DNA of 64,000 nt, taken from the NCBI GenBank assembly GCA_017402445.1, contig JAFPME010000011.1, positions 62,001-126,000 on the forward strand. Direction: 5' to 3'. This document shows, one piece after another, positions 26,733-36,600 of the stretch (the first letter of the stretch is position 1; each line of letters starts with the position of its first letter). Made by a program: the position numbers and the translations under genes. The notes beneath the pieces were generated by a model. The model did not search any database and was not told where the DNA came from. It worked only from the letters and a program-made list of their open reading frames with translations. This DNA is from Prevotella sp. (lineage in GTDB: Bacteria; Bacteroidota; Bacteroidia; Bacteroidales; Bacteroidaceae).

Positions 26733-29081
26733 TTACTTCACCATGAACTTCTTACCGTTCTGGATGTAGATCTGACCGCGAACAGGATTAGCGACGCGCT
26801 GTCCGGCGAGCGTGAAGATAGCGTTGTTCTTCTTCACCTCGTTGTTTACGTTCTTGATGCCTGTAGCCTCGTCCTCGGCAATGATGACCTGGCGGATGTG
26901 CATGCCGCTGAAGACAGACATGACGATATAGTTCTTCTCGCCAGCAGCGTCAATCTTGATGGCATCGCCCGAAGCGATCGGCGAAACGCCAGTCACGAGC
27001 TCGGTGCCGTTGATCGAAGCCTTCGTGTCAACGCTGGTACCCGGGCAGAAGGTCACGACCTTGTCGCCGGCACCCTCGTACCATACCTTCACAACCTGAC
27101 CGGTCTTCAGGCCGTAGATGGCCAGATAACGGTTCTGGTTAACGATGAGACCCTGAGCGTCGAACTTCATCTCCTCGCCGAGAGCCACCTGGCACTCTGC
27201 AGGCAGAACGGTTCCGGTGTAGTCCTTATAGCCACGGAAATCGCGGTTGGTACGGTCTTCCTTGCCCTCACCCATGTTGACCTGGAAGTTCAGGTTAGCC
27301 TTGGTGACAGCCTCGCCGGCAGCACCTGCAGCTACGAAGTCGAATACGACAGGATCTTGCGGCTGAGGATCATCGCCCGGCTCACCCTGGGTAACAGTAA
27401 AGACGGCATCAGCTCCACGCTCACTGACAATGTGGATCTCAGCCTTACGTCCAGAGAGACCGGCGGGCAGCGGCTCAGCTTCGAACTGAGTCAGCGTATA
27501 ATAATCATTTTGTTCATCAACATCCGGATCGTAATACTTATCTTCATGAGCCACGATTTTCAGCCAGTCGGGCATGCCCTCGAACTGATAGTTCTCCTCT
27601 CCTTCGTAGCCTTCCCATGTGGAAAGACGGGGGAGTGTAGACTGATACTGAATATTGCCATACAGATTGGTTTCTTCCTGACCAGTGTCGGGATTAGTCT
27701 CGGTGATGCTTGCATAGACAATGCCACCCTCAGGATCAGCAATCATGTTCTCGAAGCCATCAGCAATCTTTACAACATCATGCATGCAATAGAGGTGGAT
27801 GACAGCATTGTAGTGGCGTGTCCAGTCGTAAGTGTCACCATCTTGTTCGTTGTAGTAGTCGCTCTGCTCCTTGGTGATGGCCTGGCAGTAGTACAAACCG
27901 TCGAGGGGCTCACCATTATCCACTCTGACATAAGAACGGCAAGTCGGGGTAACCAGACCGTCGTTGAGGAAGCAGTCGGTATCGGTGCCCTTCAGGTCAC
28001 CAGACATATAGAGACCGAAGTTGACGTCAGGCTGCTCGAAACCGCTGATGATGATGACAAACTCGTCCTTGACAATGAACGGAACGGCATACTCGGTGCC
28101 GAAGGCATCCTGTTCTTTCTGAGAAACGAGGAAAGCACCGAACGTCTTTCCATCTTCATTCTCAACGTAAGTAGCGTCGGCCATGCTGAACGGCATGTCA
28201 GCGATGACGTCACCAATGGAACCATCATCGTTCACTTTGCGAACGGTAACCTTCATCTGGGTATCGTCGTTCATAAGTGGTGTTCCCTCGTAGTTGACTA
28301 CGCGGAAGAAGAGCTCAGAGATGCAGAGCGGGGTGATGGGCTTCTTGTAGAACTCGTAAAGAGCATTCGTCTTCACTTCAACGACAGAACCGTCATCCAT
28401 CGTCATTTGGCGTACAGTATTACCGAAAGAAGAACCATTGCTGAAACCATAGTAGTAACCGACAGCCAGGTTGACATTGGTAGCTGCTGTAATGGAGTCA
28501 CCATTGATAAGAGCAACTGTAGAGGCGATAGTATTCTCACCATCGTTCATGCCGTCACCAAAGATGTATGTTCTTCTGCCCATGGAAAGCTGAGGAATGT
28601 AAAGAGAGCTGATGTAGTTCTCGGGAATCTTCGGCATCACAACCTTGAGGTCGTTTTCTTCGGTTACAGTAGCACCCAACTGCTCTGGAGTATACGAGTT
28701 GCCAGTATTGGTAATGAACTTCCAGGTAGTGCCGTCCTTGTCTTCAGCCATATTCTTGTAGAGAACCTCAGTGAAGGTAGGCATGTACAGGTAGGACCAA
28801 TAGGCGCCAGAACTGCTATTGCTACCCGATACATAGAGCGAGCCTACAGGACGCTGGTACCAGAAGCCATTACCCACTGAGCGGCGTGGAGCCTTCCATA
28901 CAGAGTTTGTAGCCTTTACATCGCGCACGGGAGCCATTGCTTCAGGAGCGGCCTGAGCTTTTACGAACTCCGTGGTAGCCGCTCTTTTCATGGCGGCCTT
29001 CACGCTGCTTGTCGGCTTTTGTGCAAACGTGCTGGCAGAAGCCAACAGCATTGCACCGAGGAACAGTAATGATTTTTTCAT
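26733..29081 (-). CDS. Large secreted protein of a SusC/D operon, BACON-like region and sorting tail
   Basis: 782 residues with a signal peptide (MKKSLLFLGAMLLASASTFA). No catalytic motif is recognised. Residues about 40-430 are beta-rich with many aromatic residues. At about 535-580 LPAGLSGRKAEIHIVS and AVFTVTQGEPGDDPQPQ look like a BACON-type module followed by a linker. A further beta domain from about 585 (LNFQVNMGEGKEDRTNRDF) leads to the tail NAIFTLAGQRVANPVRGQ then YIQNGKKFMVK, of type IX sorting type. It is the last gene of the operon that starts with SusC at 37005, 38 bases after the DUF4302 gene, so it probably binds or processes the same nutrient at the surface. Function unknown. 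Confidence 0.75.
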   Translation of the reverse strand: MKKSLLFLGAMLLASASTFAQKPTSSVKAAMKRAATTEFVKAQAAPEAMAPVRDVKATNSVWKAPRRSVGNGFWYQRPVGSLYVSGSNSSSGAYWSYLYMPTFTEVLYKNMAEDKDGTTWKFITNTGNSYTPEQLGATVTEENDLKVVMPKIPENYISSLYIPQLSMGRRTYIFGDGMNDGENTIASTVALINGDSITAATNVNLAVGYYYGFSNGSSFGNTVRQMTMDDGSVVEVKTNALYEFYKKPITPLCISELFFRVVNYEGTPLMNDDTQMKVTVRKVNDDGSIGDVIADMPFSMADATYVENEDGKTFGAFLVSQKEQDAFGTEYAVPFIVKDEFVIIISGFEQPDVNFGLYMSGDLKGTDTDCFLNDGLVTPTCRSYVRVDNGEPLDGLYYCQAITKEQSDYYNEQDGDTYDWTRHYNAVIHLYCMHDVVKIADGFENMIADPEGGIVYASITETNPDTGQEETNLYGNIQYQSTLPRLSTWEGYEGEENYQFEGMPDWLKIVAHEDKYYDPDVDEQNDYYTLTQFEAEPLPAGLSGRKAEIHIVSERGADAVFTVTQGEPGDDPQPQDPVVFDFVAAGAAGEAVTKANLNFQVNMGEGKEDRTNRDFRGYKDYTGTVLPAECQVALGEEMKFDAQGLIVNQNRYLAIYGLKTGQVVKVWYEGAGDKVVTFCPGTSVDTKASINGTELVTGVSPIASGDAIKIDAAGEKNYIVMSVFSGMHIRQVIIAEDEATGIKNVNNEVKKNNAIFTLAGQRVANPVRGQIYIQNGKKFMVK

Positions 29082-29119
29082 AATGATTGATGTTTAAATA
29101 GATAAAAAATAGTTTTCCA

Positions 29120-30523
29120 TTAAATTGTCACAGTGAACCACAGGTCAGGATCGCTGACAGAAGTGAGCTTCACGCGGGTGACGTCGAACTTTGTCAGTGC
29201 ATTGGTCACGACGAACTCCTGAGAGAACAGACTGACGATGGCCTGGACGGCGGGCAGAGCGTTGTACACATTTGTACTGGCTGGAGTCTGACCTGGCTTA
29301 AGATTAGCTTCGACACCTGGTCCGGTGTAACCGAAGGCGACCTTGTCACCATTCATCTCAAATGTGTAGTTGTAGCCAACGCTCGTACTGGTGGCTGTAC
29401 CGGGTGTATAACGAACGAGCCACTGGAAAGAATCATTCTTCACGTTCCACTGATAACGGAGACCGACGAAGCCATAAGGTTTATTGCCTTTTCCCCCTTT
29501 CATTGTGGTGAAGTCGGTATAGAGGTTATCGATGTATGTCTTGAATTTGGGCGACATCTCATCTTCGCTCAAAGAGACATTGAACTGGTGATCTCCCTTT
29601 CCGTTTGCGTAGTCTCTGAAGAATTCGGTCACGGGATATCCCTGAATATTGAACTCAGGATTGTCGGTGCCGATGAACATGTCCTGCTCAGGGTCGTAGC
29701 GCAGTTCCTGCAGCGTTCCTTCGAGATAATCGCGCTCGAAAGCGTCGCGGAAGCGGATGTAGTAGTCGTTGCCGCGCTTGGTGATGAGGAACGGATTGAA
29801 GGACTCATTGGCGATGGCATCGGAGCCTTTCGGATAGATGTTGGGCAGACCGTCATTAGAGTCGTCCATGTTGTAGATGGAGTCGGGGCCGAAATGGATG
29901 ATATTTCCTACAGGAGCAGATGCAGAGAACATCTTGTTGTGGAAAGCTTTCACGTCAGCAAGGTACTCCTCGTAGTCAACGCCTTCCTCAACAGGAGTGA
30001 GCAGGTTATAGGTATCACGCTTCTTGCCCTTGAGCATCATATAGCTTGCATCCTCGGGTGCATCGACGATGATGAACTCATAGTCACCGCCACATCCCTC
30101 GCTCTGTTCATTATCTGAAGTCCAAGGAATATCTTCAGGATCAGAGAACGCATGCATGCAGGAATTATAGGTGTTGAACGAAAGCACAGGACCGTTGTCC
30201 TTGATAACTTCCCATCCTGATGTAGCTGTGGAATATTGGTTGCCGCTGAAACGGTTGTCCATGGCTACACGCACAGAATTGTCGGGATTGAAGTCCATGA
30301 GAATCAGATATCCGCTTCCTGCGGGAGACACGTCCTTCAGTGTGGGATAATACTGCATAGCCCATCCGTTGGGCTGGGCTTCGAGCCTTGCCGAGTACTT
30401 ATCGCTGGACTCATTGAGTCGCTCAGCCGCTGACTTCTCGAAGATATTGTCTTCTTCACCTGCGCAGCCAGTCAGTGAAAGTGCGATGGCTGCTATTGCT
30501 AAAGAAAATATGATCTTTTTCAT
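29120..30523 (-). CDS. DUF4302-type lipoprotein
   Basis: 467 residues with lipobox LSLTGC, so the mature protein starts CAGEEDNIFEKSAAERLNE and is lipid-anchored, probably at the cell surface since an acidic stretch follows the cysteine. The N-terminal part (YSARLEAQPNGWAMQYYPT then GYLILMDFNPDNSVRVAM) matches what I know as DUF4302, a Bacteroidetes domain found beside SusC/D pairs and putative zinc metallopeptidases. The C-terminal half is beta-rich. No enzyme motif. It lies 18 bases after the metallopeptidase gene and 38 before the secreted protein gene, so it is in the same transcript. Binding of the imported substrate is the likeliest role. Confidence 0.78.
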   Translation of the reverse strand: MKKIIFSLAIAAIALSLTGCAGEEDNIFEKSAAERLNESSDKYSARLEAQPNGWAMQYYPTLKDVSPAGSGYLILMDFNPDNSVRVAMDNRFSGNQYSTATSGWEVIKDNGPVLSFNTYNSCMHAFSDPEDIPWTSDNEQSEGCGGDYEFIIVDAPEDASYMMLKGKKRDTYNLLTPVEEGVDYEEYLADVKAFHNKMFSASAPVGNIIHFGPDSIYNMDDSNDGLPNIYPKGSDAIANESFNPFLITKRGNDYYIRFRDAFERDYLEGTLQELRYDPEQDMFIGTDNPEFNIQGYPVTEFFRDYANGKGDHQFNVSLSEDEMSPKFKTYIDNLYTDFTTMKGGKGNKPYGFVGLRYQWNVKNDSFQWLVRYTPGTATSTSVGYNYTFEMNGDKVAFGYTGPGVEANLKPGQTPASTNVYNALPAVQAIVSLFSQEFVVTNALTKFDVTRVKLTSVSDPDLWFTVTI

Positions 30524-30541
30524 ACGTCTGTTCGTTATAGG

Positions 30542-31834
30542 TTATTTCTTAATTTGCAGTTTCTTGTATTGCTCAACCTCCTCCAGCAACTTCGAGTAGA
30601 GTGAAGGTTCGTCGGGGTTGGAAACATAGGTCAGACGGTTGATGAAGTCGCCATTATTGTCGCGCATGAAGTTGCCGTTTTCGTCCGTCATATACTGACG
30701 TGTCTGCACTTCACGACGCAGTTCATCGATGTCAATGTTCCAGTTCTCCTTCAGCCACGTACGTACGAGATCAAGTTTCTGCAGGATGACAGCCTGTCCG
30801 TTGATGTTATCCATGTTGGTGCTGACGGTGTAGTTGCCCTCGTTATCAAGTGCTACAAATCCGTTGGCATTGCGGGGCACCACCTTTCGGATAAGCTTGT
30901 ATTCATAGTTAGCCATCTGGCGCAGATAACCAATTGTGTCGTAGTTCTGCGTCATGTAGGCATAACCGGACTGATACTCCTGATAAGCGCGCGGATAGTA
31001 TTTCTGATACTCTTCCAACGTGTAGTCAATCTCTTCCCAGTCGTACTGGGCAGAGTTGAGGAGCTGATTCCAACGGTCCTGATTGTAGGTAACGTAACAA
31101 GCCAAAGTCTCTACCCAGTCCTCACCAGCTTGCGAAGAACCGTAAGGAGTGACGAATCCGAGAGAAGCCTGGATGGTGTCGCTCTTCTGTGCCCATCCCA
31201 TGGCGTCGTAAAGACCGGAGCTGATGGTGTTGAATGCCGTCGGGCGGAGGTAGGTCTGGTCGAGGATGTGTCCGAACTCATGGTGCATGGTGTGGAAGAA
31301 GAGCTGATTCAGTCCATAAGCGCCTTCAATCCTGTCCACGTTGAGCTTGTTCACCTCCATCAAGGTCACCTTGATACCGCCCTCAGCCACACCGAGCTCG
31401 CGCGAGCCGTCGCTCAGATACCCAGGTGAACCGATGACGTGAATGATACGGGGAGAATACTTCTTGAGGAACACGTCCTTCTCACCAGCCAGCTTGGCAT
31501 AGACATCAAGCCAAAGGTATTTCACCAGAACGGCCAGATCGACGCTACGCTCGTAAGTGGCAGGCACGAGGTTCTTCTGCATGTCTGAACCTACATCCTC
31601 CATCTTATAGATGAATTTCAAGTTATAAGGCTCCAGGAAGTTTTTCTTCACGAAGGTATCCAGCGGGAATGTGTAGGCAGCGCGGTCCAGCGGATAGTCT
31701 GTGGTATCATAGATACTGGGACCCAAATCTTCCTCGCTACACGACGTGAGCGCTATACTCAGTGAGAACTGGCAAAGGATTAAAGATAAACCGATGAGCA
31801 GTCCCTTTCTTGTACTATATTTCTTGGTATTCAT
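30542..31834 (-). CDS. Zinc metallopeptidase lipoprotein of a SusC/D operon
   Basis: 430 residues from the ATG at 31834 (MNTKKYSTRKGLLIGL); the frame is open upstream only to a TTG. Lipobox IALTSC gives a lipid-anchored protein with the acidic start SEEDLG. The zinc site is THHEFGHILDQTYLRP, that is HEFGH with His185, preceded by LNQLFFHTMH. It matches the putative zinc-binding metallopeptidase family that accompanies SusC/D and DUF4302. A downstream acidic residue in AGEDWVETLACY is a candidate third ligand. Being the only hydrolase in this operon, it suggests that a protein or peptide, not a polysaccharide, is the nutrient; that is inference. Confidence 0.83.
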   Translation of the reverse strand: MNTKKYSTRKGLLIGLSLILCQFSLSIALTSCSEEDLGPSIYDTTDYPLDRAAYTFPLDTFVKKNFLEPYNLKFIYKMEDVGSDMQKNLVPATYERSVDLAVLVKYLWLDVYAKLAGEKDVFLKKYSPRIIHVIGSPGYLSDGSRELGVAEGGIKVTLMEVNKLNVDRIEGAYGLNQLFFHTMHHEFGHILDQTYLRPTAFNTISSGLYDAMGWAQKSDTIQASLGFVTPYGSSQAGEDWVETLACYVTYNQDRWNQLLNSAQYDWEEIDYTLEEYQKYYPRAYQEYQSGYAYMTQNYDTIGYLRQMANYEYKLIRKVVPRNANGFVALDNEGNYTVSTNMDNINGQAVILQKLDLVRTWLKENWNIDIDELRREVQTRQYMTDENGNFMRDNNGDFINRLTYVSNPDEPSLYSKLLEEVEQYKKLQIKK

Positions 31835-31860
31835 AATATCCAATTTTCAATGTTCATAGT

Positions 31861-33630
31861 TCATTTCTTATACAACAACTCGCTCAGGTCAGTGGTAGCC
31901 GAGAAGGGTTTGACACGACTTGTGCTCTCATTGGTAGTCTTACTGGTGGGCTGACTTGGCTCCATACCGGCAGCAATTGCATCTTGCGGAATCTCAAGAG
32001 CTCTGCGCGGATCGTTCCACGTCATGCGAAGAGTGTCGTTCTTCACACCTGTAGAGGTGTTGTTACCATAGACGTGGTAGTACTCCATACCCCAGCGCTT
32101 GAGGTCGAAGAATCGCTTTCCAGTGAAGTTCGTCTCAAAGCGGCGCCAGTAGTTAACACAGTTCATGTAGGGAACAGCCTCGGGTGAAATGTTCCAGTTA
32201 GGATCCATATTCTTCAGGAAGTCCCAATTCTCAAAGCAGTTGTAATTGGTGGCAACGCCGAAATAGCTATGGATAAGGTCATCAGTCATGGGAGTCATGC
32301 CACCGTTAGCGACCAGCGTGGTCTTTGTCTTCTCAGAGAAGTTCATTGTACTCAGGTGGTAGGTGCAGAGGTCGTCGCTGGCTCCAGCCAAATCACCGAG
32401 GTTAATCTTCGCCTCAGCACGCTCTAACAGCAACTCCATCAGCGTGAACTCACGACGGATGGTATGAGCATAACCGATACCGGCCACCTTGTCGCTGTAC
32501 TGGAATTGTTCTCCGATCCAACCTGGTGCGAAGCCATAGTCACGCGAACCGAAAAGTCCCATCACCCAGATGGTAGCGTTGGCAGCCCACTTCCTCCACA
32601 TCGGCGTGTTATGGTAGTAGATTTCACGGGCAACCAGTCCACCCTGCTCATAGCGATAGCGTGATTTACGGAAGATGGTTGAATATGTATCAATGAGCAT
32701 CAAGTTGTTAAAGTCGTATGGCGTCTGCCAGACAGTAGCAAAGTCACTGAGGTACGAGCAGTCATCCAGGGGACCATAATCGAAGAACTTCGGCACGAGC
32801 TGACTGTTATCCGTACCCAGCACAATGTTTGCCTGCTCGACTGCTTTGCTCCACTGGTGCGTGAACAGATAAACACGAGCAGCAAAAGCATGGGCAGCCT
32901 CTTCATTGAAATGCCATTTTGGCTTTTCGTAGTTGATGTTGCTGATGCACTTCAGACCTTCTTCCATGTCTTCGATAATCTTCTTATAGGTATCAGTCAC
33001 ATTGCCACGAGAGTATTTATCGTCAACCGTGCTGATAACACTGGTGACATAAGGAATACCAATGTCCTGTTTGCTGAGTTCATCGGTCTTATAGGCCTGT
33101 GAGAAGATGTTCACCAGCATGAAGTGACAGTAGGCACGGATGAGCAGGGCTTCACCTTTCGCTGCCGTGAGCTTCGCCGTCATGGGCTGTCCCTTGCTGA
33201 CGAGGTCGTCGATGGCCTGCAAGACTTCGTTAACAGAGTTGATGGTCAGGTAGGTGCTGGTCCACATTCCGCCGGGAGTATCGCTGGAAGTGGAAGACTT
33301 TACAGGCTCGAAACGGTATAACTCGTCGTCCTGACGTCCAGAAGAAGCCAAATTATAGTGCGACAGCTTCTGTTCGGCATCGCTTGCAATGGGATAATGC
33401 TCGGCGTTGAGGTCCATGATATTGTCGCTTGAGAGCTCGCAGAACCAACCATAGTTGGAATCGGGATAGGATCCTGAAAGCAACATGATGATCTGGTTCT
33501 CGGTGCTCAGCTCCACACGGTCGTCCGGCTCCTTGTCAAGGAAATCGTTGCAGGAGACAAAGAGGAGCGAAGAAAGTGAGAGGAATCCAATCTTCTTCAC
33601 CTTATTATATATATGTGCTTTTGTCATCAT
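31861..33630 (-). CDS. SusD/RagB-family surface binding lipoprotein
   Basis: 589 residues from the ATG at 33630 (MMTKAHIYNKVKKIGFLS); an in-frame ATG at 33666 would add twelve residues that spoil the signal. Lipobox SSLLFVSC followed by NDFLDKEPDDRVELST, the normal SusD start. The helical, TPR-like core includes GEALLIRAYCHFMLVNIFSQ, and a late segment FTLMELLLERAEAKINLGDL matches the usual SusD helix. SusD caps the SusC barrel and captures substrate. It starts 39 bases after the SusC stop. Confidence 0.92.
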   Translation of the reverse strand: MMTKAHIYNKVKKIGFLSLSSLLFVSCNDFLDKEPDDRVELSTENQIIMLLSGSYPDSNYGWFCELSSDNIMDLNAEHYPIASDAEQKLSHYNLASSGRQDDELYRFEPVKSSTSSDTPGGMWTSTYLTINSVNEVLQAIDDLVSKGQPMTAKLTAAKGEALLIRAYCHFMLVNIFSQAYKTDELSKQDIGIPYVTSVISTVDDKYSRGNVTDTYKKIIEDMEEGLKCISNINYEKPKWHFNEEAAHAFAARVYLFTHQWSKAVEQANIVLGTDNSQLVPKFFDYGPLDDCSYLSDFATVWQTPYDFNNLMLIDTYSTIFRKSRYRYEQGGLVAREIYYHNTPMWRKWAANATIWVMGLFGSRDYGFAPGWIGEQFQYSDKVAGIGYAHTIRREFTLMELLLERAEAKINLGDLAGASDDLCTYHLSTMNFSEKTKTTLVANGGMTPMTDDLIHSYFGVATNYNCFENWDFLKNMDPNWNISPEAVPYMNCVNYWRRFETNFTGKRFFDLKRWGMEYYHVYGNNTSTGVKNDTLRMTWNDPRRALEIPQDAIAAGMEPSQPTSKTTNESTSRVKPFSATTDLSELLYKK

Positions 33631-33669
33631 AATTCGTATTCTTTTATTATCCAATCGAAAAAACATGCT

Positions 33670-36600
33670 TTAGATTCCCAGACGAACGGTCAGAGTGAAC
33701 TGCTTGGAAAGCGGAGTTGCCACACCACCCGAGTTAACGAACTCAGGATCCTGGCCGTTCAGCTTCTTGTCTGCATAAATCAGGAAGAGATTGGTCGCGT
33801 CAAGCTTCAGAGAGGCAGAAGAAAGACCGATCTTGTTGACGAACTTCGGAGTGAAGTCGTATGTCAGCGAGATGTCCTTCATACGGATGAAACCACCGTC
33901 TGCCACACGGGCTGTAGAGTAATTGTATGCATTATAAGCATAGCCCAGATAGTTGTCCTTGTAGTTCTGACGGACAGAGGCGATAGCCGGGATGTCGGTC
34001 AGGTTCTCGTCGCCAGGCTGCACCCAACGGTTCTTAAACTCTTTCGGCATGGCTGCCAGGTCGCTGTAACTGGACGAGAAGACGGGGTCAAGACGGAGCT
34101 TGTTACCGAACGAATAGGTGATGAAGACGTTCAGACGCCAGTTTTTCCAGCGGAACATATTGTTCAGACCACCCGTGATGGTAGGCTCTGACGGTCCTTC
34201 GTACACCAAATGGTCAAGACGCTCATACTCCTGGAAGTAGATGTCGCTGGTGGTCTTTACACCGCTTTCGTTGATGACTTGCGGAATACCTTCGTCGTTG
34301 AGTCCCTGGAACTGGAACGAGAATAGAGCACGGTGGGGATAGCCTTCACGTGCGTAACCGTTCGAAGAAACGAGGTCGATGACACGCGATACAGACATCA
34401 GGTCGGTAATCTCGGTATGGTTGTACGCAAAAGTAAGGTCAGTGCTCCATGTGAAGTCCTTGGCACGAATGTTGGTAGAAGAAATCGTAGCCTCTACACC
34501 GTGAGACTTCATCGAAGCGACGTTAGAATACTGACGACCGATGATCTGGCCGTAGTAGTAACCCATCAGGTCGAAGTTGTCGCGCCAGTAAGCATCGGTA
34601 ACGATATTGATACGGTTGTTCAGGAAACCGAGATCGATACCGACGTTGAACTCGTGCTTCTTCTCATAAGTAAGGTCCTTGTTACCAAGACTGGACTGAT
34701 AGAGAGCGAGTTCCTGCTGGTCGCCCTGCGGACGCCACATGTTGGTAGAGCGGAAGATAGGCTTGGCATTGGATGCTGCCGTCTGCTCACCTACGAGTGA
34801 ATAGCTCAGACGAAGTGTTGCGTGAGACATGGCGTAGTTGGTCTTTTCAGCCCAGCGCTTGAAGAACGGCTCCTCGTGGGCATTCCACGATGCAGAAACG
34901 TTCCACGTGGGCAGCCAACGGCTCTGTCGGCTCTTACCGAGCTGGTTTGAACCATCGTAACGAGCTGTGAAGTTGGCCGAATATCGTCCTTTGTAAGAAT
35001 AGTTCACGTTGCCGAAATAAGCCAGACGGCGGTTCCATGAACGTGCGAAGGAAGTTAATTCGGTTCCTTCCTCCTTGGCCTGCTTGAAGAAATCAGGTGT
35101 GATAGTAACAATGCGGTTCATGTTGTAGTTCACACCGTAGTCCTGATGCTCACGAGCGTCGTAGTCAGCACGGTTAGCCTCCATACCGGCGAGTGCGCTG
35201 AAGATATGCGTTTCTTCATCGTTGACCGACCATACGTGGTTGTAGTTCACTGTACCACGGAAGTCAAGCTGCTTCACCTGATTGAGATTCTCTATAAAGA
35301 TACCTCCAGCAGGCATCACAGAGATGGGCAGTGAGTTGGGTTTGTCGGGATCGCTGTAGAGATATGGGTTCGAATACATGATATTCGGGTTGTCAACACC
35401 AGCGCGGTAAGCCTCGGCCTGGTTTGAGCTGTCCCTGATGGAGTGATCACGTGCCGAACGGTTGATACGGTATGACCCGAGGAGGTTGACAGAAAGTCCA
35501 CGAAGCGGCTTCCACTCCAATTCACCCTGGAACTTCAGGTCCATCACATTGATGTCGATATAGTTGTTGTCCAGCTCATGGAAGATGCTGAACGGAGCGT
35601 AGTTACGCGTATACATCTGATAGGGATCCAGCGTACGGCTGGTATTCAGTGCGTAACTGAAGGGGTTGATGTCGAACGAACGGCTGACGGCACCCGAAAC
35701 GACGTCGGTGCTCTGATTCAGCGTACCAGGAGCCTGCTGGTCGCGGTAGCTACCGTTGGTACGCAGGGTGACGGTAAGGCTCTTCGACAAGTTATATGAA
35801 GCATTGATGTTTGCAGTATAGCGCTGCACCTTCGAGTCCTTGGTCCATCCCGGGTCTACCATGGCAGAAAGCGAAGCATACATGCTTGACTTGTCGGTAC
35901 CCGACGAGATGCTGACCGAATGGGTCTGCATGATATTACTGTTGAAAAGCAGATCGAACCAGTCTGTATTGCGGAATTCTGCCTCCTGCAGATACTTAGC
36001 CATAGCGGCATCGGTGAAGGGAAGCGAGAAAGAGCCTGTCTGTTCGTTATACTGATCCATCAATCCATACATCTTTCCGTAGAGGCCGGCAGACGAAGCA
36101 TTGGCCACCTGTGAGAATTCCAGCCATCCTTTGGCGGCCATTTCCTTGTAGATACCCATCTGCTCCTGCGAGTTCGAGATGTTGTAGTCGCGGTAGCTGG
36201 GCTTCATGCGGTAGGTGAACTCGCCCGTGTAGTTGATGGTGCTGTGTCCGGCGCGGCCTTTCTTTGTCGTCACGACAACCACACCCGACATGGCGCGGGC
36301 ACCATAGATAGAGGTTGCAGATCCGTCCTTCAGCACTTGGAAACTCTCGATATCATCGGCGTTCAGACCGGCAATAGCGTTGGAAATCAGCGTTGTAGCG
36401 TCACCCGACGAAAGATCGTCAGCCGACACGTTCACGGCATCCTCCATGATCACACCGTCAACCACCCAAAGGGGGCTCGACGAACCGTAGATTGACGTTG
36501 CACCGCGCACGCGGATCTTCGGAGCAGTACCGAAAGTACTCGACACATTCTGCACCGATACACCGGCGGCACGTCCTTCCAGCGCACGGCTGACATCGGC

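Noticed and set aside
26703..28880. Plus-strand open frame of 725 codons opposite the secreted protein at 26733-29081
   Set aside because: The minus-strand frame has a signal peptide, sorting tail and operon context; the plus-strand one has none and begins in the shared terminator.
33631..33666. Earlier ATG at 33666 as the SusD start
   Set aside because: It would put a charged stretch before the lipoprotein signal; the ATG at 33630 gives a normal signal and lipobox.
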